A stretch of 64,000 bases of DNA from JBBPZK01 sp965219175 (GCA_965219175.1 CBDCNI010000001.1:682001-746000), one strand, 5' to 3'; positions 7,904-15,790 are shown, counted from the first letter of the stretch. Notes: generated by a model from the letters alone, not told the origin. Numbers and translations: made by a program.

Positions 7904-8614
7904 TTACGCGCCCTGGAACTCCTGGGCTTTGAAGCGTTCGCCGGTTACGCCTTTCGATTCATCGGAGGCGAGGTAGAGGAAGACGGCCGTGTTTTCTTCC
8001 GGGGTGATCTTCGTCTCCGGGTCTTCGTCGGGGTAGGCGGCGGCGCGCATATCCGTGCGCATCCCGCCGGGGTCCACGGCGTTTACGCGGACGCCGCTCT
8101 CTTGTAGCTCGGCCGCCAGGATCTGGGTGAGCCCCTCGATACCGAACTTGCTTACCGAGTACGCTCCCCATTCGGCCCGGCCTTCGACACTAACGCCGCT
8201 CACGACGTTGATAATGGAACCGCCCTCCGGGACGTGCGGTATCGTCGCCCTCGCTACCAGGTAAGGCCCCGTGAGGTTTACGTCCAGCACCTGCCGCCAC
8301 TCGTCTTCGGGGTAGTCAGCTATCGCCACCCGCGGCCCCAAAAGACCGGCGTTGTTGACGAGTACGTCGATCCTGTCGAACCGCTCCACCGCCGCATCAA
8401 CCAATCTTTTGACATCTTCAGCATCCGACACATCCGCCGCGACGGCCAGGACATCCGCCCCGAGTTTCTCCGCCTCTTCGGCGACGGGTCTTACGGAATC
8501 CTCGCTCCGGGCGTTTACGACGAGCGAAGCGCCTTCTTTGGCGTAGGCGAGCGCGAGCGCGCGGCCTAGACCCTGGCTCGCGCCGGTGACCACTACTACC
8601 TTGTCTTCGAGCAT
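7904..8614 (-). CDS. Short-chain dehydrogenase/reductase
   Basis: 236 residues. Classical SDR: cofactor motif TGASQGLGRALALAYAKEG, NAG of LVNNAGLLG, catalytic Ser in INVVSGVSVEGR and YxxxK in AYSVSKFGIEG. VVNARSEDSV after strand 2 carries Arg, which favours NADP(H), but this is inference. It has a good AAGGAG site 6 bases before ATG. It is convergent with the methyltransferase and divergent from the Crp/Fnr gene; substrate unknown. Confidence 0.88.
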   Translation of the reverse strand: MLEDKVVVVTGASQGLGRALALAYAKEGASLVVNARSEDSVRPVAEEAEKLGADVLAVAADVSDAEDVKRLVDAAVERFDRIDVLVNNAGLLGPRVAIADYPEDEWRQVLDVNLTGPYLVARATIPHVPEGGSIINVVSGVSVEGRAEWGAYSVSKFGIEGLTQILAAELQESGVRVNAVDPGGMRTDMRAAAYPDEDPETKITPEENTAVFLYLASDESKGVTGERFKAQEFQGA

Positions 8615-8785
8615 CGTCGGCTCCTTCCTCTAAACTTCCATCGTCTGCGACAGTTTACAGTGACGTTGCCGCGATGCTTTTACTGGAGACTGGCCTCTCG
8701 ATTGTAAGAATATCTTCTGCAGAAAGCCTTCGCTTGGCGTATAAAGGGTGTATGAATCTGTGGCGGATGGATCCGGGAGACGCTT

Positions 8786-9538
8786 TTGTACGGTGAGAAC
8801 GCGCCGCCGTCTTGGGCGCGGCTGCCGGGAGCCCGTTGTCGGGCCGTCGAGCACCTGACCAAGCTGGAGGGCTTGCAGGAGTTCGAGATCCTCTACGGGC
8901 TCGACGAGGGGTTCTTTCAGGCCCTCGCCATCGCCGCCGCTGTGCTTGAGATCGGGGCTGGTACGTCCATCTACCGGGAGGGCGAACCTTCCGGGGCCGT
9001 CTACTTCATGCGCGAGGGACGGGCGAAGCTCTACCGCTCCTCCGGCGGGCCTAAGGCGCGGGATCAGATCTTCGGCGTGGTAGGCGACGGCTCGGTGTTG
9101 GGCCTCGCCTCCGCCCTGGAAGGCCGTCCCCAGAGTCAGGGTGCAACCGCCCTCACAGACTGCGTGCTCTATGCCGTCTTCCGGGACGATTTGCTCGAGA
9201 TAGTAAGCCGGTTCCCCGAAGGCTCCATCCGGCTCGCCCGGGCCCTCGCCGCCCGCAGCCGCGAACTCGAAGACCTGACCGGAGACCTGGTCTTCCACAG
9301 CGCCCCCCAGCGCGTGGCCCGAATGCTCCTCAACCTCGCCACCGAGGAAGGAAGGGTGACGAGGCGGGGCGTAGTCTTCGAGCCCTCGCTCTCGCGACAG
9401 GAGATGGCCGAGGCGACCGGGATCTCCCGCGAAGCACTCTCCCGCGCCCTCTCTCGGCTCGCCAGGGAAGGCATTCTCGACCTCGAAAGCAAGACCATAA
9501 CCATCCTGGAGCCGGCCGAACTCCGCGCCCGTACCTGA
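8786..9538 (+). CDS. Crp/Fnr-family transcriptional regulator
   Basis: 250 residues from TTG 8786, preceded by GGGAGA at suitable spacing. An N-terminal cyclic-nucleotide-binding-type beta barrel (IEIGAGTSIYREGEPSGAVYFMREGRAKLYR and VLGLASALEGRPQSQGATALTDCVLYAV) is followed by a helix-turn-helix: SRQEMAEATGISREALSRALSRLAREGIL. It lacks an N-terminal cysteine cluster, so it is not an oxygen sensor of the E. coli Fnr type. It probably governs nearby genes: a half-conserved FNR-like box lies at 9575-9588 before the ferredoxin gene. Effector unknown. Confidence 0.87.
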   Translation: MYGENAPPSWARLPGARCRAVEHLTKLEGLQEFEILYGLDEGFFQALAIAAAVLEIGAGTSIYREGEPSGAVYFMREGRAKLYRSSGGPKARDQIFGVVGDGSVLGLASALEGRPQSQGATALTDCVLYAVFRDDLLEIVSRFPEGSIRLARALAARSRELEDLTGDLVFHSAPQRVARMLLNLATEEGRVTRRGVVFEPSLSRQEMAEATGISREALSRALSRLAREGILDLESKTITILEPAELRART

Positions 9539-9574
9539 GACCGATTCGCAGTAGAGGCAGGGCGCGCGCTTTGT

Positions 9575-9588
9575 TTGATCCAGGTCAC
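9575..9588 (+). promoter_or_regulatory. FNR/CRP-like inverted repeat (TTGATCCAGGTCAC)
   Basis: The site matches TTGAT-N4-ATCAA at eight of ten positions and lies between the Crp/Fnr gene and the ferredoxin gene, about 85 bases before the probable ferredoxin promoter at 9661-9667. Assigning it to the neighbouring regulator is inference. Confidence 0.3.
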
Positions 9589-9709
9589 ATCGGACTATGA
9601 TCTCCGTCATGTTCCCGGATGATAGCTGTCAACGAGGGGTAGTTAGGCTTTTCTCCGGTTGGTATAAAGCATCCAGATATACAGAGATTTGGTTTCGAGA
9701 GGAGAGAAG

Positions 9710-9943
9710 ATGACCTACGTTATAACGGAGCCGTGCATCGGCACCAAAGACCAGAGTTGCGTCGAGGTCTGCCCGGTCGATTGCATCTACGATGGCGGCG
9801 ACCACTTCATGATCAACCCGGAGGAGTGCATCGACTGCGGCGCCTGCGAGCCGGAGTGTCCGGTCGAGGCGATCTACCCTGAGGATGAAGTCCCCGACGA
9901 GATGGAGAAGTACATCACCCAGGCTGCCGACCACTTCGAGTAA
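9710..9943 (+). CDS. 7Fe ferredoxin ([3Fe-4S][4Fe-4S])
   Basis: 77 residues from ATG 9710, with GAGAGGAGAG just upstream; the frame is open 7 codons earlier but without better support. The cysteine pattern is C-x7-C-x3-CP (CIGTKDQSCVEVCP) then C-x2-C-x2-C-x3-CP (CIDCGACEPECP), the arrangement of FdxA-type 7Fe ferredoxins of actinobacteria. It is a small cytoplasmic electron carrier, partner unknown. It has its own terminator at 9966-9990 and sits alone beside a Crp/Fnr regulator. Confidence 0.92.
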   Translation: MTYVITEPCIGTKDQSCVEVCPVDCIYDGGDHFMINPEECIDCGACEPECPVEAIYPEDEVPDEMEKYITQAADHFE

Positions 9944-9965
9944 ACGAGGTCTATAAAGAGTGAAT

Positions 9966-9990
9966 AGGGGAGGGCTCCGGCTCCTCCCCT
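9966..9990 (+). terminator. Hairpin terminator after ferredoxin (bidirectional)
   Basis: AGGGGAGG (9966-9973) pairs with CCTCCCCT (9983-9990) across a 9-base loop, then a pyrimidine-rich stretch. It lies between convergent genes and can serve both. Confidence 0.6.
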
Positions 9991-10014
9991 TCGCTTTCTC
10001 CAGCCCCAAAACCT

Positions 10015-10785
10015 CTAACGGGCCAGGTCAAAGATGCGCTGCATCTCTTCTTCTTCCAACTCGAAATCGAAGATTTCCAGGTTGCTCTTGAGATGCTCTT
10101 CGCCCGCTGCTTTCGGGATGGCGACGACTTTCTCCTGTTGCACCAGCCACCGTAGCGCTACCTGAGCCGGGCTCTTGCCGTGGGCTTCCCCGATCTCCCG
10201 CAGCGTTTTGTCTTTCGTGACGGCTCCCTTTGCGACCGGGCTGTAAGCCGTTAGCAGGTAGTCCTTCTCTTCAGACTGTTCCAGCAACGCCTCTTGAGAT
10301 CTGTACGGATGGTACTCGACCTGGTTGCAGAAGATCTCCGCGTGCCCCATCGCCTCCTCGACCAGTGAGGGTGAGAAGTTGCTGACCCCGATGTGCCTTA
10401 CCGCGCCTTCTTCTTGCAATTCTCTCATCGCCCCGAGCGTCTCTCCGAGCGGGACGCTCCGGCTGGGCCAGTGCATGAGGAGGAGGTCCACGTAATCCGT
10501 GCCGAGCTTCTCGATGCTCTCGCGGGACGAGCGGAAGGCGTCGTCGCGAGCGAAGTTTCCGGGGCTGATCTTGGTGACCAGGAACACCTCCTCCCGGTCC
10601 ACGCTCGATTCCTCGATGCCGCGCCCGACTTCCCTCTCGTTGCCGTACATCTGGGCGGTGTCCAGGTGCCGGTAGCCGGAAGAAAGGGCGCGCCCGACGG
10701 CCGTTTTGCACTCCTCACCGCCTAGCCTCCAGGTGCCGAGGCCGAGGGACGGCACTTTCTCGCCTTTGATCTCCTTGTATTCCAT
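10015..10785 (-). CDS. Aldo/keto reductase
   Basis: 256 residues. NADPH-dependent oxidoreductase of the AKR superfamily: LGLGTWRLGG start, Asp and Tyr of the tetrad in YRHLDTAQMYGNEREVG, Lys in VFLVTKISPG, His in DLLLMHWPS, then HIGVSNFSP, NQVEYHPY and the C-terminal cofactor loop VVAIPKAAGEEHLKSN. It resembles the AKR5-type 2,5-diketo-gluconate reductase/YvgN group. Substrate is probably a small aldehyde. It is divergent from the thiamine operon, and the region between holds the TPP riboswitch. Confidence 0.88.
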   Translation of the reverse strand: MEYKEIKGEKVPSLGLGTWRLGGEECKTAVGRALSSGYRHLDTAQMYGNEREVGRGIEESSVDREEVFLVTKISPGNFARDDAFRSSRESIEKLGTDYVDLLLMHWPSRSVPLGETLGAMRELQEEGAVRHIGVSNFSPSLVEEAMGHAEIFCNQVEYHPYRSQEALLEQSEEKDYLLTAYSPVAKGAVTKDKTLREIGEAHGKSPAQVALRWLVQQEKVVAIPKAAGEEHLKSNLEIFDFELEEEEMQRIFDLAR

Positions 10786-10888
10786 CCAGGCTTCCTTTCG
10801 CCACGAGAACCCGCTAACAGAAAGTCTTTACCCCATCTCCCAGAGACACAAGCATCGTCCGAATGTGGTTTCTCGGAGACGAATGATA

Positions 10889-10901
10889 GAGTACAGTACT
10901 C
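10889..10901 (+). promoter_or_regulatory. Probable thiamine-operon promoter -10 inside a 13-base inverted repeat
   Basis: GAGTAC-A-GTACTC is a perfect inverted repeat with one central base. The hexamer TACAGT (10892-10897) within it is a plausible -10 element about 14-20 bases before the riboswitch. The overlap suggests a repressor operator in addition to the riboswitch, but this is inference. Confidence 0.35.
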
Positions 10902-10910
10902 AAAGAGTGG

Positions 10911-11002
10911 ATGACCGGGGAGCCGCGAGGCTGAGAGGGTGTGGGTTCGATACCACGCCGACCCGATGAACCGGATCCGGGTAATTCCGGCGCAGGGAGT
11001 CG
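10911..11002 (+). promoter_or_regulatory. TPP riboswitch (THI element) 1
   Basis: The conserved TPP aptamer elements are present in order: GGGGAGCCGCGAGGCTGAGAG (helix P2 with the GCTGAGA pyrimidine-sensing loop, 10917-10937), GACCCGATGAACC and GATCCGGGTAATTCCGGCGCAGGGA (pyrophosphate-sensing arm, ending near 10997), read in pieces. It lies in the leader of the first TenA gene, 45 bases before its ATG. Thiamine pyrophosphate binding should lower expression of the operon. No strong T-rich terminator follows, so control of translation initiation is more likely. Confidence 0.93.
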
Positions 11003-11046
11003 AGTCGCCTCGCATGTTCCGGAGCTTCATACCAGGAGGACGTGCG

Positions 11047-11679
11047 ATGGAAGACGTGAGAGCGCAGGACCTAATAGATCGGCACCGGGAAGCCTGGCAG
11101 TCCGCCACCAACCATCCTTTCCTGGACGGCGCGCGCGAAGGCTCCCTCTCACAGAACGCTTTTGCAACCTGGCTGGTACAAGACTATCTCTTCGTCACCG
11201 ACGGCCTGGCGTTTCAGTCCCACATTGTTGCCCGGGCCCCACGGCGGGATCAAGGACTGCTCATAAACGGATTAGCCGCACTCGAAGCCGAGCTAGGCTG
11301 GTTCGAGGATCAGTCCAGGAGATGGAACTTGAAGCTGGATGCTCCACGACATCCAACGACCGGAGCCTACCGCGATTTCCTGAACAGCCTGGAGAACGAG
11401 TCCTACGCCGCTAAGATAACCGCTCTCTGGGCGCTGGAACGCGCCTACCTCGAATCCTGGAGAAACGCCTCTCCCGGTCATCCAGACTACCGCCCTTTCG
11501 TCGAGCACTGGACCACCCCGGAGTTTGCCGGCTACGTGACCGGGTTGGAAGGAGCAACCGACGCCGCCTTAGAAGCCGTTGATGAGAGCGAGCGGGAACG
11601 GGCCGAAGCGGCGTTCGTGGAAGTCATCAGTCTGGAACGAGAGTTCTGGGAGATGGCGTTCGGGGGAGACGTAGGATGA
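11047..11679 (+). CDS. TenA-family protein lacking the active-site Cys (TenA_E-like)
   Basis: 210 residues from ATG 11047 with AGGAGGA 6 bases upstream. All-helical TenA/THI-4 fold: RHREAWQSATNHPFLDGAREGSLSQNAFATWLVQDYLFV at the N-terminus. Where TenA has a catalytic Cys (PCxxxY), this protein reads TALWALERAYLESW, with Glu and no Cys. In plants a Glu-type TenA (TenA_E) removes the formyl group of formylamino-HMP and then the amine. Placed before a Cys-type TenA and a ThiXYZ transporter, a role in pyrimidine salvage is likely, but the TenA_E assignment is inference. Stop overlaps the next ATG (ATGA). Confidence 0.8.
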   Translation: MEDVRAQDLIDRHREAWQSATNHPFLDGAREGSLSQNAFATWLVQDYLFVTDGLAFQSHIVARAPRRDQGLLINGLAALEAELGWFEDQSRRWNLKLDAPRHPTTGAYRDFLNSLENESYAAKITALWALERAYLESWRNASPGHPDYRPFVEHWTTPEFAGYVTGLEGATDAALEAVDESERERAEAAFVEVISLEREFWEMAFGGDVG

Positions 11680-12302
11680 ACCTGGCGCGCTCTCTCTGGG
11701 AGGAGAATCGGGACCTCGCCCGTGCCGCCCTGGAGCACCGCTTCGTGCGCGGCCTTGCCGACGGCTCCCTGCCACTCGAAAGCTTCAAGTTCTACGTCGC
11801 CCAGGACGCTTTCTTCCTAGAGTCCTTCGCCCGCGCCTACGCGCTCGCGCTGGCCCACGCCCCCGACCGCGAAGGGATGGAGATCTTCGCCGGGCTCGTC
11901 GCCGGCGTCCTCGAAGAGCTTCGGTTGCACGAAGGCTACGCCGCCCGCTGGAACGTCTCCCTGAGAGGTGTTGTCCCAGGAGACGCGACGCTCGCATACA
12001 CGGATTTCCTGCTCTCTACCGCCGCTCTGAAGGGAGTCGGTGAGACCTGCGCCGCCATGGTCCCCTGCATGAGGCTCTACTCCTTCCTCGGCAGGTCCCT
12101 CGTGGATGAAGGCGTTGCGGAAGAGAACCCGTACCGGGAATGGGCCGAGACCTACGCCGGCCCAGAGTTCGACGACCTCGCCGACAGGCTCGAAACGCTA
12201 CTGGACCGTTACGCCTCGGACGCGACTGCGGCGCGAGAAGCCTACCGCCGGGCGATGCGGCTGGAGCTTGCTTTCTTCGAGGCCGCTGTGGAGGAAATCT
12301 AA
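11676..12302 (+). CDS. tenA: TenA aminopyrimidine aminohydrolase (Cys type)
   Basis: 208 residues. TenA fold with HRFVRGLADGSLPLESFKFYVAQDAFFLESFARAYALA, the middle helix LEELRLHEGYAARWNV, and the active-site segment CAAMVPCMRLYSFLG in which the second Cys matches the TenA nucleophile. TenA hydrolyses 4-amino-5-aminomethyl-2-methylpyrimidine to HMP, which ThiD then phosphorylates. It overlaps the preceding TenA-like gene by 4 bases and the ATPase gene by 1 (TAATG), so the three are translationally coupled. Confidence 0.87.
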   Translation: MNLARSLWEENRDLARAALEHRFVRGLADGSLPLESFKFYVAQDAFFLESFARAYALALAHAPDREGMEIFAGLVAGVLEELRLHEGYAARWNVSLRGVVPGDATLAYTDFLLSTAALKGVGETCAAMVPCMRLYSFLGRSLVDEGVAEENPYREWAETYAGPEFDDLADRLETLLDRYASDATAAREAYRRAMRLELAFFEAAVEEI

Positions 12303-13051
12303 TGTCCGCCCCGAAGCTCGTCGCCAGAGGGGTTAGCGTTACGAAGGGGAACGTTCACATCCTCGATGAGATAGACCTGGAGGTAGAGCAAGGAATCTTT
12401 TTAGCCCTGATCGGACCTTCAGGAGCCGGGAAGTCAACCCTGCTCGGGCTACTCGCCGGACTCGAACCCCCGGACGCTGGCGCGGTCGAGAAAGATGGCT
12501 CCCTGCTCGAACGCCCCGGTCTCGTCTCCTACATGCCCCAGAGCGACCTCCTCCTCCCTTGGCGGAGCGTCCTCGCCAACGTCTCTCTAGGGCTAGAAGC
12601 GACCGGCGTCTCCAAGAAGGACGCCCGCGCGAAAGCGATGAAAGCGCTCCAGAGGTTTAGCCTGGAGGAGTTCGCAAAGGTCTACCCGGCGGCGCTCTCG
12701 GGTGGCATGCGCTCGCGGGTCGCGCTCCTCAGGACCGCCCTGCTGGAGCGGGATGTGTTGCTCCTGGACGAGCCCTTCGGCGCCCTAGATGCGCTCACCC
12801 GACGTTCGCTGCAAAGTTGGCTCCTCGATGTTCGGGATACCCTCGCCGCGACCATCGTCCTCGTCACCCACGATGTGGACGAGGCGCTGCTCCTCGCCGA
12901 CAGGGTGGTAGTCCTGACCGAGAGACCGGCCCGCGTCGCGCTCGACGTTCCCGTGGGCCTCGCGCGCCCGAGGAGCATGGAGGTCGAGACCACCGACGAG
13001 TTCACCCGGCTCAAGAGGAAGCTACTCGGTTCTCTCGGGGTGGCGGAATGA
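12302..13051 (+). CDS. thiZ: ABC transporter ATPase ThiZ
   Basis: 249 residues from ATG 12302, overlapping the TenA stop as TAATG. Walker A GPSGAGKST, signature LSGGMRSRVALLRT, Walker B DVLLLDEPFGALDA and H-loop VTHDVDEA are complete. The signature has Met-Arg-Ser after LSGG, as in the nitrate/taurine/pyrimidine importer subgroup. With the adjoining permease and NMT1-type binding protein it forms a ThiXYZ importer; in Bacillus halodurans that system carries formylaminopyrimidine. It overlaps the permease by 4 bases. Confidence 0.88.
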   Translation: MSAPKLVARGVSVTKGNVHILDEIDLEVEQGIFLALIGPSGAGKSTLLGLLAGLEPPDAGAVEKDGSLLERPGLVSYMPQSDLLLPWRSVLANVSLGLEATGVSKKDARAKAMKALQRFSLEEFAKVYPAALSGGMRSRVALLRTALLERDVLLLDEPFGALDALTRRSLQSWLLDVRDTLAATIVLVTHDVDEALLLADRVVVLTERPARVALDVPVGLARPRSMEVETTDEFTRLKRKLLGSLGVAE

Positions 13052-13806
13052 GACGCGCCGTCCCGGCGATCCTGCTCGCCCTAATAGTCCTGCTCGTTTG
13101 GGAGTCGATCGTTCGTCTCTTCAATATCCCGTCGTTCCTGTTGCCCGGTCCAGTGGCGATAGTGCAGGCGTTTTGGGGATCGCGCGGTATGTTGTTGCAA
13201 CAGTCGGTGCCGACGGCGAGTGAGGCGCTCATCGGCTTTCTCGGCGCCGCTGCCGCCGGAACTATCTCCGGGCTGCTCATAAACCGCTCGTCGCTGGCGG
13301 AGCGTTCACTCTATCCCTGGCTCGTCGCTTCCCAGACGTTGCCGGTCATCGCCATAGCCCCGGTGCTCGTTACGTGGTTCGGATACGGACCGCTGCCGAA
13401 GGTGCTGGTCGTAATCTTGTTCTGTTTCTTCCCGATCACGGTTTCGACCGTTGATGGGTTGCGGGCGACCGACCCGGATTTGATCCGCCTGATGCGCTCC
13501 TTCGGGGCCGGCAGGTGGCGCACGTTCTTCATGGTCGAAGTTCCGGGGGCGCTGCCGTTCCTCTTCGGCGGGGTGCGCCTGGCGGTCACTTACAGCGTCG
13601 TCGGGGCGATCATCGGGGAGTGGGTGGGGTCCAGCAAGGGGCTCGGGTTCCTCATGATCCAGGACAAAAACCAGTTCGAGATACCGCGCCTGTTCGCCGA
13701 GATAGCCCTCTTATCACTCATGGGTATCACGCTCTTTTTGCTGGTGGCTTTGGCGCAGCGCCTGATCGCCCCCTGGACCCTCAAGCAGGATAAACAGGGT
13801 AAATGA
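13048..13806 (+). CDS. thiX: ABC transporter permease ThiX
   Basis: 252 residues from ATG 13048, overlapping the ATPase stop (ATGA). About six membrane segments are visible, beginning with AVPAILLALIVLLVWESIVRLF. The EAA-like cytoplasmic loop reads IRLMRSFGAGRWRTFFMVEVPGALPFLFGGVRL, the form seen in nitrate/sulfonate/pyrimidine permeases (BPD_transp_1). It should form the channel for the ThiY-bound pyrimidine. An internal promoter and a second riboswitch follow before thiY. Confidence 0.88.
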   Translation: MRRAVPAILLALIVLLVWESIVRLFNIPSFLLPGPVAIVQAFWGSRGMLLQQSVPTASEALIGFLGAAAAGTISGLLINRSSLAERSLYPWLVASQTLPVIAIAPVLVTWFGYGPLPKVLVVILFCFFPITVSTVDGLRATDPDLIRLMRSFGAGRWRTFFMVEVPGALPFLFGGVRLAVTYSVVGAIIGEWVGSSKGLGFLMIQDKNQFEIPRLFAEIALLSLMGITLFLLVALAQRLIAPWTLKQDKQGK

Positions 13807-13812
13807 AACTCC

Positions 13813-13821
13813 TGGTATACT
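13813..13821 (+). promoter_or_regulatory. Extended -10 promoter (TGGTATACT) before thiY
   Basis: TGG followed by TATACT is an extended -10 element, 7 bases after the thiX stop. No good -35 is needed for this class. A start near 13828 would place the whole second TPP aptamer in a separate leader, so thiY and downstream genes could be transcribed independently of the first promoter. Confidence 0.5.
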
Positions 13822-13844
13822 CCGACCCAACTGAAAACACGGCG

Positions 13845-13941
13845 GAGCTTCCCGTAGCACAGGCCAACGGGCGGCTGAGAGTCGGCGAGAGCCGAGACGC
13901 TTCGAACCTGACGTGGGTAATCCCACCGGAAGGGAGTGAAC
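13845..13941 (+). promoter_or_regulatory. TPP riboswitch (THI element) 2, internal to the operon
   Basis: Aptamer elements in order: GGCC...GGCTGAGAG (13873-13887) for P2 and the pyrimidine-sensing loop, a stable P3 hairpin TCGGCGAGAGCCGA (13887-13900), CTTCGAACCTGACG, then GTGGGTAATCCCACCGGAAG and GGGA. It departs from the first copy in the P3 arm and J regions. The conserved 3' GGAAGGGA is itself the Shine-Dalgarno sequence of thiY, so ligand-stabilised pairing would directly block translation. Exact 5' boundary is uncertain. Confidence 0.85.
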
Positions 13942-14973
13942 TTGAGGATATCTCCTCTAAACCCAGGCAAACTTAGTACCCGTTACCTTGCCCCGATCTT
14001 CTTGCTGGCCGTTCTGGTCTTCGCGCTCGCGGGCTGCGGCGGGGCCTCGGGTAGCACTGGCTCGGCCGGTCCCCGGAACGTGACGCTCACGCTCGACTGG
14101 TACCCGAACGCAGACCACGCCGGCATTTACGCGGCCCAGCAACAGGGATACTTCAAGAAAGCGGGCCTGAAGGTCAACATCCAACAGCCTTCGGATCCGG
14201 CGTCCGTACTGCAACTCGTCGCCGCCGGTCGCAGCGAGTTCGGGGTCTCCTACGAGAACGAGATGACCAGCGCCGGGACGAAGGATATTCCCGTGAAGTC
14301 GGTCATGGCGATCATGCAGGAGCCGCTCAACTCTATTATCAGCCTCAAGAAATCTCACATCACTTCGCCGAAGGATTTGGTTGGCAAGAAGGTCGGCTAT
14401 GCCGGGCAGAACTTCGGGACGGCGGTGATCGACACCGTCCTGAGCAAGGCCGGCAAGGACCCATCCTCCGTCCAGAAGATAAACGTCGGCTACGACCTCC
14501 GCTCCGCCCTCATCTCCGGTAAGGTGGACGCCGTCGTGGACGCTTACTGGAACATCGAAGCCGTGGAATTGGCCCAGAAAGGGTTCGAGACGAACGTGAT
14601 CCGTCTGCCAAAAGTCGGCGTCCCGAACTACAACGAACTAGTCGTCGCCACGGGCGACTCCTACGCCAAAGAACACCCGGACGTCGTCCGTCGCTTCGTC
14701 GGCGCGCTGGTAAAGGGCCACGAATACGCCAAAAAACACCCCGAGTCGGCCCGCGACGCCCTCCTGAAAGCGAACAAACAACTCAACCCGAAAGTGGTTG
14801 ATAAAACCCTGAAACTGACCGTTCCTATCTTCGAGGCGAAAAGTAAACCCGTCGGCTACCAGGAACCTGGGGAGTGGCGCACTTTCGTTGACTGGGAGGC
14901 TAAGAACGGTGTGATCCCGAAGAAAGTAGACGTGGGCAGGATCATGACTAACGAGTACCTGCCGAAGAAGTAG
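13942..14973 (+). CDS. thiY: Pyrimidine-binding lipoprotein ThiY (NMT1/THI5 family)
   Basis: 343 residues from TTG 13942, chosen because AGGGAG lies 5 bases upstream; GTG 13936 in the same frame abuts the ribosome-binding site with no spacer. A signal peptide ends in a lipobox (LVFALAGC), so it is a membrane-anchored lipoprotein. The mature part starts VTLTLDWYPNADHAGIYAAQQQGYFKKAGL, the hallmark of NMT1/THI5-like HMP-precursor-binding proteins. It delivers a pyrimidine, probably formylaminopyrimidine or HMP, to ThiX/ThiZ. First gene under the second TPP riboswitch. Confidence 0.9.
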   Translation: MRISPLNPGKLSTRYLAPIFLLAVLVFALAGCGGASGSTGSAGPRNVTLTLDWYPNADHAGIYAAQQQGYFKKAGLKVNIQQPSDPASVLQLVAAGRSEFGVSYENEMTSAGTKDIPVKSVMAIMQEPLNSIISLKKSHITSPKDLVGKKVGYAGQNFGTAVIDTVLSKAGKDPSSVQKINVGYDLRSALISGKVDAVVDAYWNIEAVELAQKGFETNVIRLPKVGVPNYNELVVATGDSYAKEHPDVVRRFVGALVKGHEYAKKHPESARDALLKANKQLNPKVVDKTLKLTVPIFEAKSKPVGYQEPGEWRTFVDWEAKNGVIPKKVDVGRIMTNEYLPKK

Positions 14974-14989
14974 GGGAGAGGAGAGCCCT

Positions 14990-15790
14990 GTGAAGACGGT
15001 CATGAGCATCGCCACGAGCGACTCTGGGGGCGGGGCCGGCATCCAGGCCGACCTGAAAGCCTTCGCGCGCTGCGGCGTTCACGGGACCACGGCTATCGTC
15101 GCGACCACGGCCCAGAACACCGTCGGGGTGAACGGTATCTTCGCCTTCCCGCCGCGAGTCGTCGTGGACCAGATAGGAGCCGTCGTCTCGGACATCGGCG
15201 CCGACGCCGTAAAGACCGGGATGCTCTTCAACGCGGAGATCATCTCCGCCGTAGCTGACGCGGTCCGACGCCTAGAATTGCCGAACCTGGTCGTGGACCC
15301 CGTGATGGTCGCCGAGAGCGGGGCGACGCTGTTGGAACCGGAGGCGGTGGAAGTCTACAAAAATGAGCTGTTCCCGCTCGCGACCGTCGTCACACCGAAT
15401 ATGAACGAAGCGTTCGCCCTGGCGAAGCCCGGTGAGAAGGTCGACGAGAAGAGTGTCCGGGAGTGCGCCCGCGCCCTGTACGCCCTCGGCCCGGAGGCGG
15501 TCATTATTACCGGCGGCCACGCCTCTACTGGCGCCGACCTGCTCTACGACGGCGAGAGCTTTATAGAGATAGACGGTCCCCGCTACGAGACGGGTGCGGC
15601 CCACGGCTCGGGCTGCACCCACTCCTCGTCGCTGGCGAGTTCTCTGGCGCTCGGTTACGGTCTCGAAGAGTCGGCGCGCCGGGCTCGGGAGGTCGCCGCC
15701 GAGGCCGTGGAGTATGGCCTTACCGGGATCGGCGCGGGGGCGGGTCCGGTGAACGTGCTTGGAAAAGTCTTGAAAGGAGTTGCGTTTTGA
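14990..15790 (+). CDS. thiD: Hydroxymethylpyrimidine/phosphomethylpyrimidine kinase ThiD
   Basis: 266 residues from GTG 14990 with GGGGAGAGGAGAG upstream. Ribokinase-fold ThiD: SIATSDSGGGAGIQADLKAFARCGVHGTTAI at the N-terminus, VVDPVMVAESGATLL, the anion-hole segment and GAAHGSGCTHSSSLASSLALG with the catalytic acid replaced by the typical GxGC motif. It phosphorylates HMP twice to HMP-PP. The length shows a ThiD alone with no ThiE or ThiN fusion. The stop overlaps the thiM start (TTGA). Confidence 0.93.
   Translation: MKTVMSIATSDSGGGAGIQADLKAFARCGVHGTTAIVATTAQNTVGVNGIFAFPPRVVVDQIGAVVSDIGADAVKTGMLFNAEIISAVADAVRRLELPNLVVDPVMVAESGATLLEPEAVEVYKNELFPLATVVTPNMNEAFALAKPGEKVDEKSVRECARALYALGPEAVIITGGHASTGADLLYDGESFIEIDGPRYETGAAHGSGCTHSSSLASSLALGYGLEESARRAREVAAEAVEYGLTGIGAGAGPVNVLGKVLKGVAF

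Noticed and set aside
10930..10960. GGGTTCGATACC resembling a tRNA T-arm
   Set aside because: It lies within the TPP aptamer, whose conserved elements explain it; no cloverleaf can be formed.
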